A stretch of DNA of 36,522 nucleotides from Acidobacteriota bacterium (lineage in GTDB: Bacteria; Acidobacteriota; Terriglobia; Bryobacterales; UBA6623): contig JAQCLD010000039.1 in NCBI GenBank assembly GCA_027592785.1, positions 1-36,522 of the forward strand, read 5' to 3'. The notes under the pieces were generated by a model. The model saw only the letters and a program-made list of their open reading frames with translations, searched no databases and was not told where the DNA came from. Positions 17,716-25,646 of the stretch are shown one piece after another. The translations under genes were made by a program, and so were the position numbers. How positions within the stretch are numbered: position 1 is the stretch's first letter; every line of letters starts with the position of its first letter.

Positions 17716-18783
17716 ATGAAGCGCATCGTCATCACCACTCTGTTCTCCGCCCTGCTCGTTGTCGGCTGGATCGCCCATACGCCCTCCTCCGAAGCGGCCG
17801 CCGTCGGCATCAGCGGCCAGGGGAATATGAAGTTCCGCGTGCTGTACACGTCGGCGATTCTGCCCGCCCAAGCGCAAGCCGTCCTCAAGGATGCCCATGG
17901 CGGTTTCGCCGTTGATCGTCGCCCAGGGAAGGGTGAGACGTATTTTGCATTGCCGGGCGCGGGCATCTTGCAGATCAGTTCGGATTTGAAGACGGTAAAG
18001 ATGCTCAATACCGATGCCGAAATGGCCAAACAGAACATGCACAACGCGCAGATCTGGGAGGCGTCGAACGGCCAGCACTATATGACGTTCCCAGGCAATA
18101 GCGCAGGTAAGGTCTACACGACGACGCTCGACGGCAAGTTAGTCAACACGTTGACAACGCCGCCAGGCGGCACGCACCTCGGACTGCCATTGGCTACGAA
18201 CTATTTCAAGGGCGGCGGCAACTTCATCCCGACCGACGTGGAGTACCTCGACGGCCTGTTCTACATCACCACCGGCTACTCCAAACTCGACGCCGTCCTC
18301 ACCGCGCGCGTGGACGTCACCAACAGCGGCGTTAGCACGGCCTGGCACGATCTGTCGTTCGGCGGACGCGGCACGGGCCCTGGTCAACTCGGCACCGGCC
18401 ACGGCGTGTCGATCAAGGAAGGCACGAAGCTCATCGAAGTCACCGATCGCCTGAATGCAGAGATCGACCGCTACACTCGTTACGGCCAGTACATCGGGAC
18501 GTTGAATACCCCTCTCGGCTCGATGCCCTGCGATATCGACTACGACGGCAACTACGTCGTGTCCGGCGTCTTGCGCGGACCCGATCGCTCTAAGGGCGCT
18601 CCGGTCTACATTTATGAGAATGACGAGCTCATCTCAACCGTGATGCCCAAGGAAGATCTAGGGCTAGAGAATTTCACGCATATCCACAATGCGACGATGC
18701 GTCACGTGAACGGCAAGGCCTATCTGATTGTTCAGGCTTGGAACCCGGGCGATTTCGCGATCCTCGAGCAGGTCACGAACTAG
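17716..18783 (+). CDS. Exported beta-propeller-like protein (NHL-type), function unknown
   Basis: A 355-residue secreted protein with a signal peptide (about residues 1-27, ending SEAAA). The mature part has repeated short strands with patterns such as HGGFAVDRRPGKG, GTHLGLPL, PTDVEYLDGLFYITTGY, GTGHGVSIKEG, PCDIDYDGNYVVSGV and FTHIHNATMRHVNGKAYLIVQ. These resemble NHL or six-bladed propeller repeats of extracellular binding proteins and lyases. No catalytic set is identified. The ATG at 17716 has GAGG eight bases upstream. It converges on the next gene with a 22-base gap. I do not recognise a named family. Confidence 0.68.
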   Translation: MKRIVITTLFSALLVVGWIAHTPSSEAAAVGISGQGNMKFRVLYTSAILPAQAQAVLKDAHGGFAVDRRPGKGETYFALPGAGILQISSDLKTVKMLNTDAEMAKQNMHNAQIWEASNGQHYMTFPGNSAGKVYTTTLDGKLVNTLTTPPGGTHLGLPLATNYFKGGGNFIPTDVEYLDGLFYITTGYSKLDAVLTARVDVTNSGVSTAWHDLSFGGRGTGPGQLGTGHGVSIKEGTKLIEVTDRLNAEIDRYTRYGQYIGTLNTPLGSMPCDIDYDGNYVVSGVLRGPDRSKGAPVYIYENDELISTVMPKEDLGLENFTHIHNATMRHVNGKAYLIVQAWNPGDFAILEQVTN

Positions 18784-18805
18784 CGCGAACCCGAGGCGGC
18801 CGGCC

Positions 18806-19642
18806 CTACCAGCGTTGGGCCTGAGCGGGCGCAGCTTGGGGATTGGGCTCAAGTGCGGCCAGGTCTTGGTCGAAGACGAGTTTAGAATTGCTGGCGAGGT
18901 CGCGGACCTGGAGGCGACCAGAACGAGTGGCCGCGATGAGCAGTCCGTCGGCATCCCAGTCGGCCCACTGCAGATCATCGAGGACGGTGAGGTCGTCGGA
19001 GGATTCCAGAGAGTAGCGAACGCGCAGGCCGTCGACGGCTTGAGCGGCACCGAATTCTCCGCCGGCCCAACCGAGGCTCTCGACGCAGAGCGTCAAAGGT
19101 CCGCTGGGTTGGGGCTTACGCATACGCGCGTTGCGGCGCTCGTCCCAGTGGTCGTCGGGAGGGCGCGGCGGTGAGTCGGGCGCTTCTTGCCAGCCGCGGC
19201 GGCGTTCGTTCGCAAACTGTGCGACAGGAATGGAGCACAAGCCGTAAGGAATAGGAAGCTTGGCGCCGTCGGGGCTTTCTGAATTGCCGTCCGCAGTGAA
19301 GTAGTAGCCGCGGGTCCATGTGCCGCAGGTGGCGAAGGCGTGGAGTGCAGTGAGCCAAGGGAGTTTCGAGACAGCGACATAAGCTTCGCCGTGCTCCCAG
19401 TCGGCAGTAGGTTTGTGGGCGAAGTAGGAGAGGAAGCGTCCGTCGGGAGAGAGATCAGAACGGCGCGGGAAGATGCGTCCGCGCAGCCAGGCGCCAGATT
19501 CGTAGGTACGGGAGTCGAGGTCCCAACGGCCGACGTGGGACCAAACGGACGGACCGCGGCGGAAGACGGCGACGATGGGCGCATCGGTCGCCGGAATGCA
19601 ATAGATGCGAGGCGGGGTCACGGCCAGCAATTGTTGCGGCAT
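18806..19642 (-). CDS. Uncharacterised cytoplasmic protein with propeller-like repeats
   Basis: A 278-residue protein when started at 19642 (MPQQLLAVTPPRIYCIPATD); the upstream 17 codons overlap the divergent gene and look spurious. No signal peptide or membrane helix is seen. LSPDGRFLSYFAHKP and DWDADGLLIAATRSGRLQVRDL resemble PD40/WD-type strands, and VAVFRRGPSVWSHVGRWDL opens the protein. I recall acidobacterial orphans with the same IYCIPAT...VAVFRRGPS beginning. Its start codon lies only 16 bases from that of the divergent GT87-like gene, leaving no room for separate ribosome binding sites. Confidence 0.62.
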   Translation of the reverse strand: MPQQLLAVTPPRIYCIPATDAPIVAVFRRGPSVWSHVGRWDLDSRTYESGAWLRGRIFPRRSDLSPDGRFLSYFAHKPTADWEHGEAYVAVSKLPWLTALHAFATCGTWTRGYYFTADGNSESPDGAKLPIPYGLCSIPVAQFANERRRGWQEAPDSPPRPPDDHWDERRNARMRKPQPSGPLTLCVESLGWAGGEFGAAQAVDGLRVRYSLESSDDLTVLDDLQWADWDADGLLIAATRSGRLQVRDLASNSKLVFDQDLAALEPNPQAAPAQAQRW

Positions 19643-19658
19643 ACTGGTTTGTACCGAA

Positions 19659-20768
19659 ATGTCGACCCGAAAGCCAACACGTGCGGTGACCATTGCGTCA
19701 GTCGCCGTGTTCTTTCTGATGTGCGGGGCATGGGGATTCTTCGCAAAGGTGTTTCCTGAGACGGGTTGGGATTTCTCTCAGTTCTATATCGCCGGTTCGA
19801 TACCCCTTGACTCGCTCTATGACCGGGCGACCTACGAGCAGTTCGGAAAAGATGAACTGGCTCCGCTCGGAGTGAATTACTACCCGCCGTATGTTCGCCC
19901 GGCCATATTCGCTGTCCCGCTCAAACTGCTGGCCTTTTTTTCTTACCGTAATGCTGAGATATTGTTTTTTGCAATTCAGTTTGCACTTTATCTGGTGACG
20001 CTGTGGCTCGCGTTTCGGCGATTCGACTTGCCGCGACATCTGTTGCCGGCGTTCGCCCTTTTCCAGCCCGCGTTGATGGGCATTGTCACGGGGCAGGACC
20101 CCCATACTCTAGCGCTGCTGGTGTTCTCAGGCTTCTTGCTGCTCGAAAGCGATCACGACGTCGCGGCGGGATTGGTGTGGGCGTTGTGCCTCTACAAGTT
20201 CAATCTGGTTCTGGGATTGCCGCTCCTATTGCTCGTACGCGCTCGTTGGAGGGCGCTGGGAGCGTTTTCCGCGGGAGGAGCCGTGCTGGCGGCCATCTCG
20301 ATCGCGTTAGCGCCAGCGAACGAATACCTGACGCTGCTAGGTTCCATTGAAAGTTACACAATCAATTTTACGCCGGAGCAAATGATCGGCTTGAGAAACC
20401 TGGCATATGCTGTGGACATGCCGCCGCTTTATCCTGTGGCGGCGCTGGTTGTTGCGGGTTTGAGTGTGGCGTCCATCCGAAAGGCCACCCTGCCGGCTGC
20501 TTTCACGATCGCAGTTTTGGGCTCAGTTCTCTGCTCGTACCACATAAATTGGTATGACGCTGCGATTTTGACGCCATGCTTCGCGTACATCTTGTCTGAA
20601 AAGCCGGGATACTTGAAATTCCTGGCACTCGCACTGATTGTAGTTTTGCGGTTGTGGTCGCTTCCCCACTGGATTGGCTGCGGATTGTTGCTGCTCTGGG
20701 TGGGACTCGTCCTCGCGAATCGGCCTCCAGCCGTGGAGGCAGGAGTGTCGGACGCGGCCTCCGCCTAA
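19659..20768 (+). CDS. Polytopic membrane glycosyltransferase, GT87/DUF2029-like
   Basis: A 369-residue integral membrane protein with about nine hydrophobic segments. GWDFSQFYIAGSIPLDSLYD after the first helix is the DxxxxY-type loop found in GT87 mannosyltransferase-like proteins, and GIVTGQDPHTLALLVF matches the G-Q-x motif of that family. Such GT-C enzymes transfer sugars from a polyprenyl carrier outside the membrane. I chose the ATG at 19659 (MSTRKPTRAV) because positive residues then precede the first helix; the upstream start at 19605 overlaps the divergent gene. The middle is more AT-rich than its neighbours. Its stop is one base from that of the convergent CBS gene. Confidence 0.72.
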   Translation: MSTRKPTRAVTIASVAVFFLMCGAWGFFAKVFPETGWDFSQFYIAGSIPLDSLYDRATYEQFGKDELAPLGVNYYPPYVRPAIFAVPLKLLAFFSYRNAEILFFAIQFALYLVTLWLAFRRFDLPRHLLPAFALFQPALMGIVTGQDPHTLALLVFSGFLLLESDHDVAAGLVWALCLYKFNLVLGLPLLLLVRARWRALGAFSAGGAVLAAISIALAPANEYLTLLGSIESYTINFTPEQMIGLRNLAYAVDMPPLYPVAALVVAGLSVASIRKATLPAAFTIAVLGSVLCSYHINWYDAAILTPCFAYILSEKPGYLKFLALALIVVLRLWSLPHWIGCGLLLLWVGLVLANRPPAVEAGVSDAASA

Positions 20769-20769
20769 C

Positions 20770-21672
20770 TCAGATGGGCGCTTCTTCTTTGGTGAGCAAG
20801 GCGCTGAGATAGAGCATGGCCTTCTCTCGAGTGGGTTGCGCGTCGGTTAGGGCAAGCGTGGTTTGAAGAATGTCGCGCCGGCTGATCTGGCCCAGCAGCG
20901 CACGGTCAGGTGCCAGCACGGGGAGGCGGCGCAACCAGGTTTCGCTGAAGATTTGGACGATACTCAGCAACTGTTCGTCCGCGGTCACTGTGCGGGCGGT
21001 CAAATCCATTATGTCGCGGACGAGAGGCCGGTCGCCGGGATCGACGACACGCAAGGAGCCTCCGCCACGAAGCACTTGGGCGGTCTGCAGGACATCGCGA
21101 CGGCTGACCTGTCCAACGAGGATTCCGTCTTGGATAACAGGCAGCCGGCGAAGGACCGTCTTCAAGAAGATCTCCACCAACGTGTTGAAGTCGGTGTCTT
21201 CGTCTATGAGCCGTTCGCTGCTGCGATCCATGTGCGCCGCCACGGAGCCGACGGGCCGCTGCTCGTAAATGGCGTCGAGCAGCATACGCATACTGGTCTT
21301 CTCGGAGAACGAACCGAGGTAGCATCCCGCCTCATCCACGACCGCGGCGCCGGAGACACGGTGGTGGAGCAGCTGCTTGATGGCGTCACAAGCATCCGTA
21401 TCGGGAGCGAAGGTCAGCAGACCGGTCGACATCAGGTGCTTAGCGCGAATGTTCTGGACGTCGGAAACTCGGGCGGCTTCGGTGAGCGTCGCCATGCAGC
21501 ACTGCTCAGAGAACATGCCCAGGTAGCGGCCCGAAGCATCTATGACGGGCGCCCCGGTGACTCTGTTCTCAAGCAGCCGGTCAATACCTTGAAAGACATC
21601 CGTCTCGGGCGTCAACGTGACGAGGTTGACGACCATGATGTCTTTCGCGTTGCTTGGAGAGGGAGCAGTCAT
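20770..21672 (-). CDS. Protein with four CBS domains
   Basis: A 300-residue soluble protein built of two tandem CBS pairs. Recurring cores are TPETDVFQGIDRLLENRVTG, APDTDACDAIKQLLHHRVSG, DEDTDFNTLVEIFLKTVLRR and ADEQLLSIVQIFSETWLRR, each followed by a VID/VVDEAG/VIQDG/VLAPD turn and a GxxSxRD-type end. CBS pairs bind adenine nucleotides and usually regulate a partner; no catalytic domain is fused here, so this is a stand-alone energy sensor or adaptor of unknown partner. The start is ATG 21672; TATAGT ends nine bases before it, so the message may be leaderless. The longer frame to 21990 crosses the divergent SET gene and is rejected. Confidence 0.85.
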   Translation of the reverse strand: MTAPSPSNAKDIMVVNLVTLTPETDVFQGIDRLLENRVTGAPVIDASGRYLGMFSEQCCMATLTEAARVSDVQNIRAKHLMSTGLLTFAPDTDACDAIKQLLHHRVSGAAVVDEAGCYLGSFSEKTSMRMLLDAIYEQRPVGSVAAHMDRSSERLIDEDTDFNTLVEIFLKTVLRRLPVIQDGILVGQVSRRDVLQTAQVLRGGGSLRVVDPGDRPLVRDIMDLTARTVTADEQLLSIVQIFSETWLRRLPVLAPDRALLGQISRRDILQTTLALTDAQPTREKAMLYLSALLTKEEAPI

Positions 21673-21772
21673 CGTGGTCGGACTATAGCAGAGGATTCCG
21701 CAAGTGGGAAGGACTGTTTCTATTTGTCGAGGATGTCCCAAGCCCGGATTCGGTTGGTAGGCTGAGGTCGGA

Positions 21773-22294
21773 ATGAGAAAGCCGTTGACCTGGCTCGCGC
21801 CCGAAACCGAAGTTCGGGAGAGTCCGATCGCTGGACGCGGCCTATTTGCTAGGGCTCCGATCGGTGCTGGATCGATTGTTGCGGTGAAAGGCGGCGCCGT
21901 GATGAGGACTGAGGAGTGGCTAGCGCTTGAGCCGAGCTTGGGCTCAGCGGAGATACAAGTCTCAGAAGACCTATTCATCGCGCCGCGCAATCAAGACGAG
22001 CGCGAAGGTTCGATGGTGTTTACGAACCACTCGTGCGACCCCAATATCGCCGTGCAAGGCCAGATCGTGTTTGTGGCGATGCGAGACATCGCGGCAGGCG
22101 AAGAACTGACGCATGACTGGGCAACAACCGATGATCTCGACTACGAGATGATCTGTAACTGCGGGACCGCCGCCTGCCGCGGCGTGATCACAGGCCGAGA
22201 TTGGATGAAGCCCGAGATACAGGAGGGGTATCGCGGGTGGTTCTGCTGGTTCCTACAGCGCAAGATCGACCCGGCGAACGACGCGACCGGCTAG
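21773..22294 (+). CDS. SET-domain protein (putative lysine methyltransferase)
   Basis: A 173-residue bacterial SET protein. Visible motifs are GRGLFA (21-26) for S-adenosylmethionine binding, NHSCDPN (85-91), GEELTHDW (109-116) and a cysteine cluster CNCGTAACRG (128-137) like a post-SET zinc site. In most active SET enzymes the segment reads ELxxDY, and the Tyr helps catalysis; here residue 116 is Trp, so activity or geometry may differ. The protein is cytoplasmic, target unknown. It is divergent from the CBS gene (100-base gap) and its TAG overlaps the stop of the convergent enolase-superfamily gene by four bases (CTAG). Confidence 0.85.
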   Translation: MRKPLTWLAPETEVRESPIAGRGLFARAPIGAGSIVAVKGGAVMRTEEWLALEPSLGSAEIQVSEDLFIAPRNQDEREGSMVFTNHSCDPNIAVQGQIVFVAMRDIAAGEELTHDWATTDDLDYEMICNCGTAACRGVITGRDWMKPEIQEGYRGWFCWFLQRKIDPANDATG

Positions 22295-23409
22295 CCGACC
22301 CGATACTTAGCGACCGCCTCTTCGTTGAGTTCGATGCCGAGGCCAGGCTCTTGCGGAATGTCTAACATTCCGTCTTTGGCGACGATGCGTTGCTTGGTGA
22401 TTTCATCTCGAAGGGTTGTTTCTTCTTCGGCGACGAACTCGAGGATGAAGGAGTTGGGAATCGAATTGAGGAAGTGCAACGCGGCGGCGACGTTGATGTA
22501 AGTTGTGAAGCCGTGGTTGACGACGGGCAAGCCGCGGTCGACGGCGAGGCTAGCGATCTTCATCGCCTCGGTGAAGCCACCGACTCGGGTGAGGTCGACT
22601 TGCACGATGTCGATCCTACCGCGATCCATGAGTTCGATGAATGAGAGCCTGTTGCTCTCTTCTTCGCCGGCGGCGATGCGTACGTCGACTGCTTCGGAGA
22701 GTTTGCGGTAGCCATCGTAGTCGTCGGGCAGCAGTGGTTCTTCGAGCCAGAAGATGTTGTGCTCTTGGAAGGCGCGGGCGCGTTGGATGGCGGTCTTGGC
22801 GTCCCAGACGAGGCCTGCATCGACGAGTAGGTCGGGGCCGTCGCCTAGACCTTTTCGGGCTTCACGGACGAGAGCAATGTCGGTCTTTTCGTCTTGGCCC
22901 ATGGGGTCCCAGCCGAACTTGACCGCGGTGAATCCCTTATCGACGTAACGCTTGGCGAGTTCGCGGGTGGCGTCGGGGGTGGGCCCCCAGAGGGAGCTGG
23001 CGTAGGGGCGGATCTGCTGGTGGAAGCCGCCGCCCAGGAGCTTCCAAATGGGCAGGCCGAGGGCTTTACCCTTGATGTCCCACAGCGCGATGTCGATGCC
23101 GCTCATGGCGTGCAGGCCCGCGCCGCGGCGTCCTCCGTAGATATTGCCGCGGTACATCTTGTGCCAGATCTTTTCGGTCTCGAAGGGATCTTCGCCGATG
23201 ACGAGATGGCGCAGGCCGCTAGCGGTGGTGTGCGAGAAAGGGCCTTCGATGGCGCCTTTTACGGCCATCGGGTTCGAGTCGACTTCGCCGATGCCGGTAA
23301 TGCCGGCGTCGGTGTGGACCTTGACGATGAGGGCGTCTTGCCCGGAGTCGCACTGCTCTTTGACTTGCGGCAAGCGCAGGTAGATGGCTTCGACGTCGGT
23401 GATCTTCAT
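22291..23409 (-). CDS. Mandelate racemase/muconate lactonizing enzyme family protein (enolase superfamily)
   Basis: A 372-residue enolase-superfamily enzyme, likely an acid-sugar dehydratase or racemase. Metal ligands are placed at Asp197 (LLVDAG), Glu223 (WLEEPL) and Glu249 (AAGEEE). The general base dyad is Asp272 (VQVDLTRVGG) and His299 (VVNHGF). The second-strand motif is VKFGW with Lys164; the second lysine of true mandelate racemase is replaced by Gly, which is common in sugar-acid dehydratases. It is the last gene of the operon with a creatininase-family enzyme (16-base gap) and an MFS transporter. This context points to catabolism of an imported organic acid or amide. The substrate cannot be read from sequence. 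Confidence 0.88.
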   Translation of the reverse strand: MKITDVEAIYLRLPQVKEQCDSGQDALIVKVHTDAGITGIGEVDSNPMAVKGAIEGPFSHTTASGLRHLVIGEDPFETEKIWHKMYRGNIYGGRRGAGLHAMSGIDIALWDIKGKALGLPIWKLLGGGFHQQIRPYASSLWGPTPDATRELAKRYVDKGFTAVKFGWDPMGQDEKTDIALVREARKGLGDGPDLLVDAGLVWDAKTAIQRARAFQEHNIFWLEEPLLPDDYDGYRKLSEAVDVRIAAGEEESNRLSFIELMDRGRIDIVQVDLTRVGGFTEAMKIASLAVDRGLPVVNHGFTTYINVAAALHFLNSIPNSFILEFVAEEETTLRDEITKQRIVAKDGMLDIPQEPGLGIELNEEAVAKYRVG

Positions 23410-23425
23410 GGATGGTTGGCAGTGA

Positions 23426-24250
23426 CTAGGAACCCGGAATGTTGGGCTTCTCGCGGTGGTAGTCGGTGCGTTCGCCGCGCGGACGGTTCTTGTATTCTTT
23501 CACCAATCTGCCGAAAGCAGCTAGGACCGCTTCGAAGACAATTTTGCCTTTATCGGCAGTGGCCACAGTGGCGTCCCCGTAGACGCCGCTCTTGCTAAAG
23601 CGGGTCCACTCGTCCATGAGCCGGACGGGCGAACCTTCCATGAGATCCATCCAAATGAACTCGGATTCGGGCATACCGATGTCCTTGACGGCTTTGTCCA
23701 TCTGAACTTTCTCCGGCGCTAGGTGAAGGTAGACGGAAGTCTCGAGTTCGGCGGCGTGGGCCATGCCCTGGCGCTCGGACTCGCGAATTGCGGCGATCTC
23801 TTTGGAGGCGAGTCCGGGCCAAATGAAACAGGCGCACAACGCGTCGGATTCGAGAATCGTGCGGCGGGCGACGAGTTCGAGGATGGGCATGTTGGAGCCA
23901 TGACCGTCGGCGATAAGGATGCGCTTGAAACCGTGGTGGGCGACGCTCTTGGTGATGTCGAGGACGAAGTTCAGCAAGTGCTCTTGGCGAATGTCGATGG
24001 TACCGGTGAAGTCCATGTGGTGCGTTTCGTAGCCATAGGGAATCAGCGGCATGAGCAGAATGTCGTCGGGAGACTGCTTGGCGGCCTCTTCGCAGATATT
24101 CCAGATGAGGAAGTTATCGACGTCGAGCGGTAAGTGATAGCCGTGGTCTTCGACGGAGCCGATGGGCAGTACGACGACCGGCTGATCTTTCACGCGCTCG
24201 CCTAATTCCGGCCAGGTGTGATGGTGATAGAGATATCGTTTCTTGGGCAC
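23426..24250 (-). CDS. Creatininase-family amidohydrolase
   Basis: A 274-residue metal-dependent hydrolase of the creatininase/MftE superfamily. Metal-site residues can be placed: Glu34, His36 and Asp45 in GSVEDHGYHLPLDVD, the loop ADGHGSN (114-120; usually NGHGGN) and Glu170 in HAAELETS. Family members open cyclic or linear amides such as creatinine, or act in cofactor maturation. The start is GTG at 24250, six bases after the MFS stop, with GAGG upstream inside the MFS gene end, so translation is probably coupled. Sitting between a transporter and an enolase-superfamily enzyme, it likely acts on the same pathway. Creatinine itself is not implied. Confidence 0.88.
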   Translation of the reverse strand: MPKKRYLYHHHTWPELGERVKDQPVVVLPIGSVEDHGYHLPLDVDNFLIWNICEEAAKQSPDDILLMPLIPYGYETHHMDFTGTIDIRQEHLLNFVLDITKSVAHHGFKRILIADGHGSNMPILELVARRTILESDALCACFIWPGLASKEIAAIRESERQGMAHAAELETSVYLHLAPEKVQMDKAVKDIGMPESEFIWMDLMEGSPVRLMDEWTRFSKSGVYGDATVATADKGKIVFEAVLAAFGRLVKEYKNRPRGERTDYHREKPNIPGS

Positions 24251-24256
24251 GCGTTG

Positions 24257-25543
24257 TTAGTCCTCCATGAGTTGCTCGGCGTCGATCAGGCCCCAGAACA
24301 GGGCGCCTACACAATACACGATTGACGCGACGAAAAACATGCTGTGGAAACTGCCAAACGTAGTCGCGAGCCAAGCGGCGGAGACAGGTGAAATCATTGC
24401 CGAGATACTGGAGGCGGTATTCATGAAGCCTGTGGCTGTGCCGCCGTAGCGATGGCTGACGTCGATGCAGGTGGCCCAGGCAACGGGCAGAGTCAGATCT
24501 TGTGCCCCCTGGGCGAAGGCGAGCCAGAGTACGGCGGAAAGCCCGCTGTCTGCCTGGGTTGCCGCCGCGAAGCCAAGACCTGCCAGGGCGAAGCCGGCGA
24601 TGCCGATAAGACGGCGTCCCCACTTGAGACTGCCGAGCCTGCGAACAAGCCAGTCAGACGCGCTGCCTCCAACCAGGCAGGCGACGGCGCCGGCCGCGAG
24701 CGGGAAGGCGGAGTACAATCCGGAGCGTTCGAGCGTTAGCCCGTGCTCTTGGACGAGATACGTCGGGAGCCAGGTCACGAAAAAGAAGAAGCCGTAGGCA
24801 GAACAAAAGTACATGCCGAAAAGGGCCCAGAGGTTGCGGCTGCGAAATAGGCGTCCGAAGGGAAGGCGTTGCGGGGGAGCGTCGTCCGCTGGAATTCCGG
24901 CTTGGATGTATTCGAGTTCCGCTTGGTTGACGGCATGGTGATCGGCGGGACTGTCGCGATACCAGCGCCAAAACAGCACCGTCCAGAGCAGACCGATGAC
25001 TCCGAAAACGGTAAAGGTCTCGCGCCAACCGATACGGGCGATCAACAGCGCGGCGAGGGGCGGGGCAAGAGATCCTCCAAGGCGGGCACCCATCCACATC
25101 ATGCCGCTGGTGCGCCCCCGTTCGCTCTGCGGGAACCAACGCGCCAAAGCTCTAGATAGCGTCGGAAACGCGCCGGCCTCGGCGGCGCCGAAGATGAAAC
25201 GGGTGGCCAACAACGAGGAGTAGCCGCGAACCAGGCCGGTCAGCATGGTGAAGGCCGACCAGCAAGCGACGATGCGAACTAGCAGACGTTTTTGCCCGTA
25301 GCGGTCGCCGAACCAGCCCATGGGGATCTCGAATATTCCGTAAGCCAGGGCGAAGATACTGAAGACGTAGCCCATCTGGGAAACGCTCAGGCCCAGCTCC
25401 GCTTGCATCGCCGGCGCGGCCGCGGCGATGCATACCCGGTCGAGGTAAGTGATGAAGGCAACGCTCACCGCAAAGCCCAACATCACTTTTCGGGCATTCG
25501 TCGCATGAGGCGACGCCCGTACGGGATCTTTGGGCGGGGACAT
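24257..25543 (-). CDS. MFS transporter, anion:cation symporter (ACS) type
   Basis: A 428-residue inner-membrane transporter with 12 predicted helices. TYLDRVCIAAAAP in the first helix and GWFGDRYGQKRLL in the loop after helix 2 match the ACS family, which includes hexuronate, galactonate and tartrate carriers (ExuT/GudP type). ARWFPQSERGRTSG and the mid-protein loop near residue 205 also fit. It heads the three-gene operon with creatininase-family and enolase-superfamily enzymes, so it probably imports their substrate with protons. AAGAAGG lies directly against the ATG at 25543, which is too close to be ideal; the ATG at codon 21 is an alternative but would leave a short tail before helix 1. 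Confidence 0.88.
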   Translation of the reverse strand: MSPPKDPVRASPHATNARKVMLGFAVSVAFITYLDRVCIAAAAPAMQAELGLSVSQMGYVFSIFALAYGIFEIPMGWFGDRYGQKRLLVRIVACWSAFTMLTGLVRGYSSLLATRFIFGAAEAGAFPTLSRALARWFPQSERGRTSGMMWMGARLGGSLAPPLAALLIARIGWRETFTVFGVIGLLWTVLFWRWYRDSPADHHAVNQAELEYIQAGIPADDAPPQRLPFGRLFRSRNLWALFGMYFCSAYGFFFFVTWLPTYLVQEHGLTLERSGLYSAFPLAAGAVACLVGGSASDWLVRRLGSLKWGRRLIGIAGFALAGLGFAAATQADSGLSAVLWLAFAQGAQDLTLPVAWATCIDVSHRYGGTATGFMNTASSISAMISPVSAAWLATTFGSFHSMFFVASIVYCVGALFWGLIDAEQLMED

Positions 25544-25631
25544 CCTTCTTCGGCACAGAGTGTAGCGATTCCCGCGGAGAATCAGCTACTCGCGGGGTGA
25601 GGGAGAAAGCGAAGGGAGCACTGGTCAACGC

Positions 25632-25637
25632 TATAAT
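25632..25637 (+). promoter_or_regulatory. -10 element of thrB
   Basis: A consensus TATAAT ends nine bases before the thrB ATG. Transcription would start around 25644, leaving about three untranslated bases, so the message would be leaderless. No clear -35 box is seen at the matching distance. Confidence 0.55.
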
Positions 25638-25646
25638 CGTGAGTTC

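Noticed and set aside
20863-21765. 300-codon plus-strand frame
   Set aside because: Antisense shadow of the CBS gene.
21673-21990. 106-residue N-terminal extension of the CBS protein
   Set aside because: It is antisense to the SET gene and resembles no domain; the first CBS core begins shortly after the ATG at 21672.
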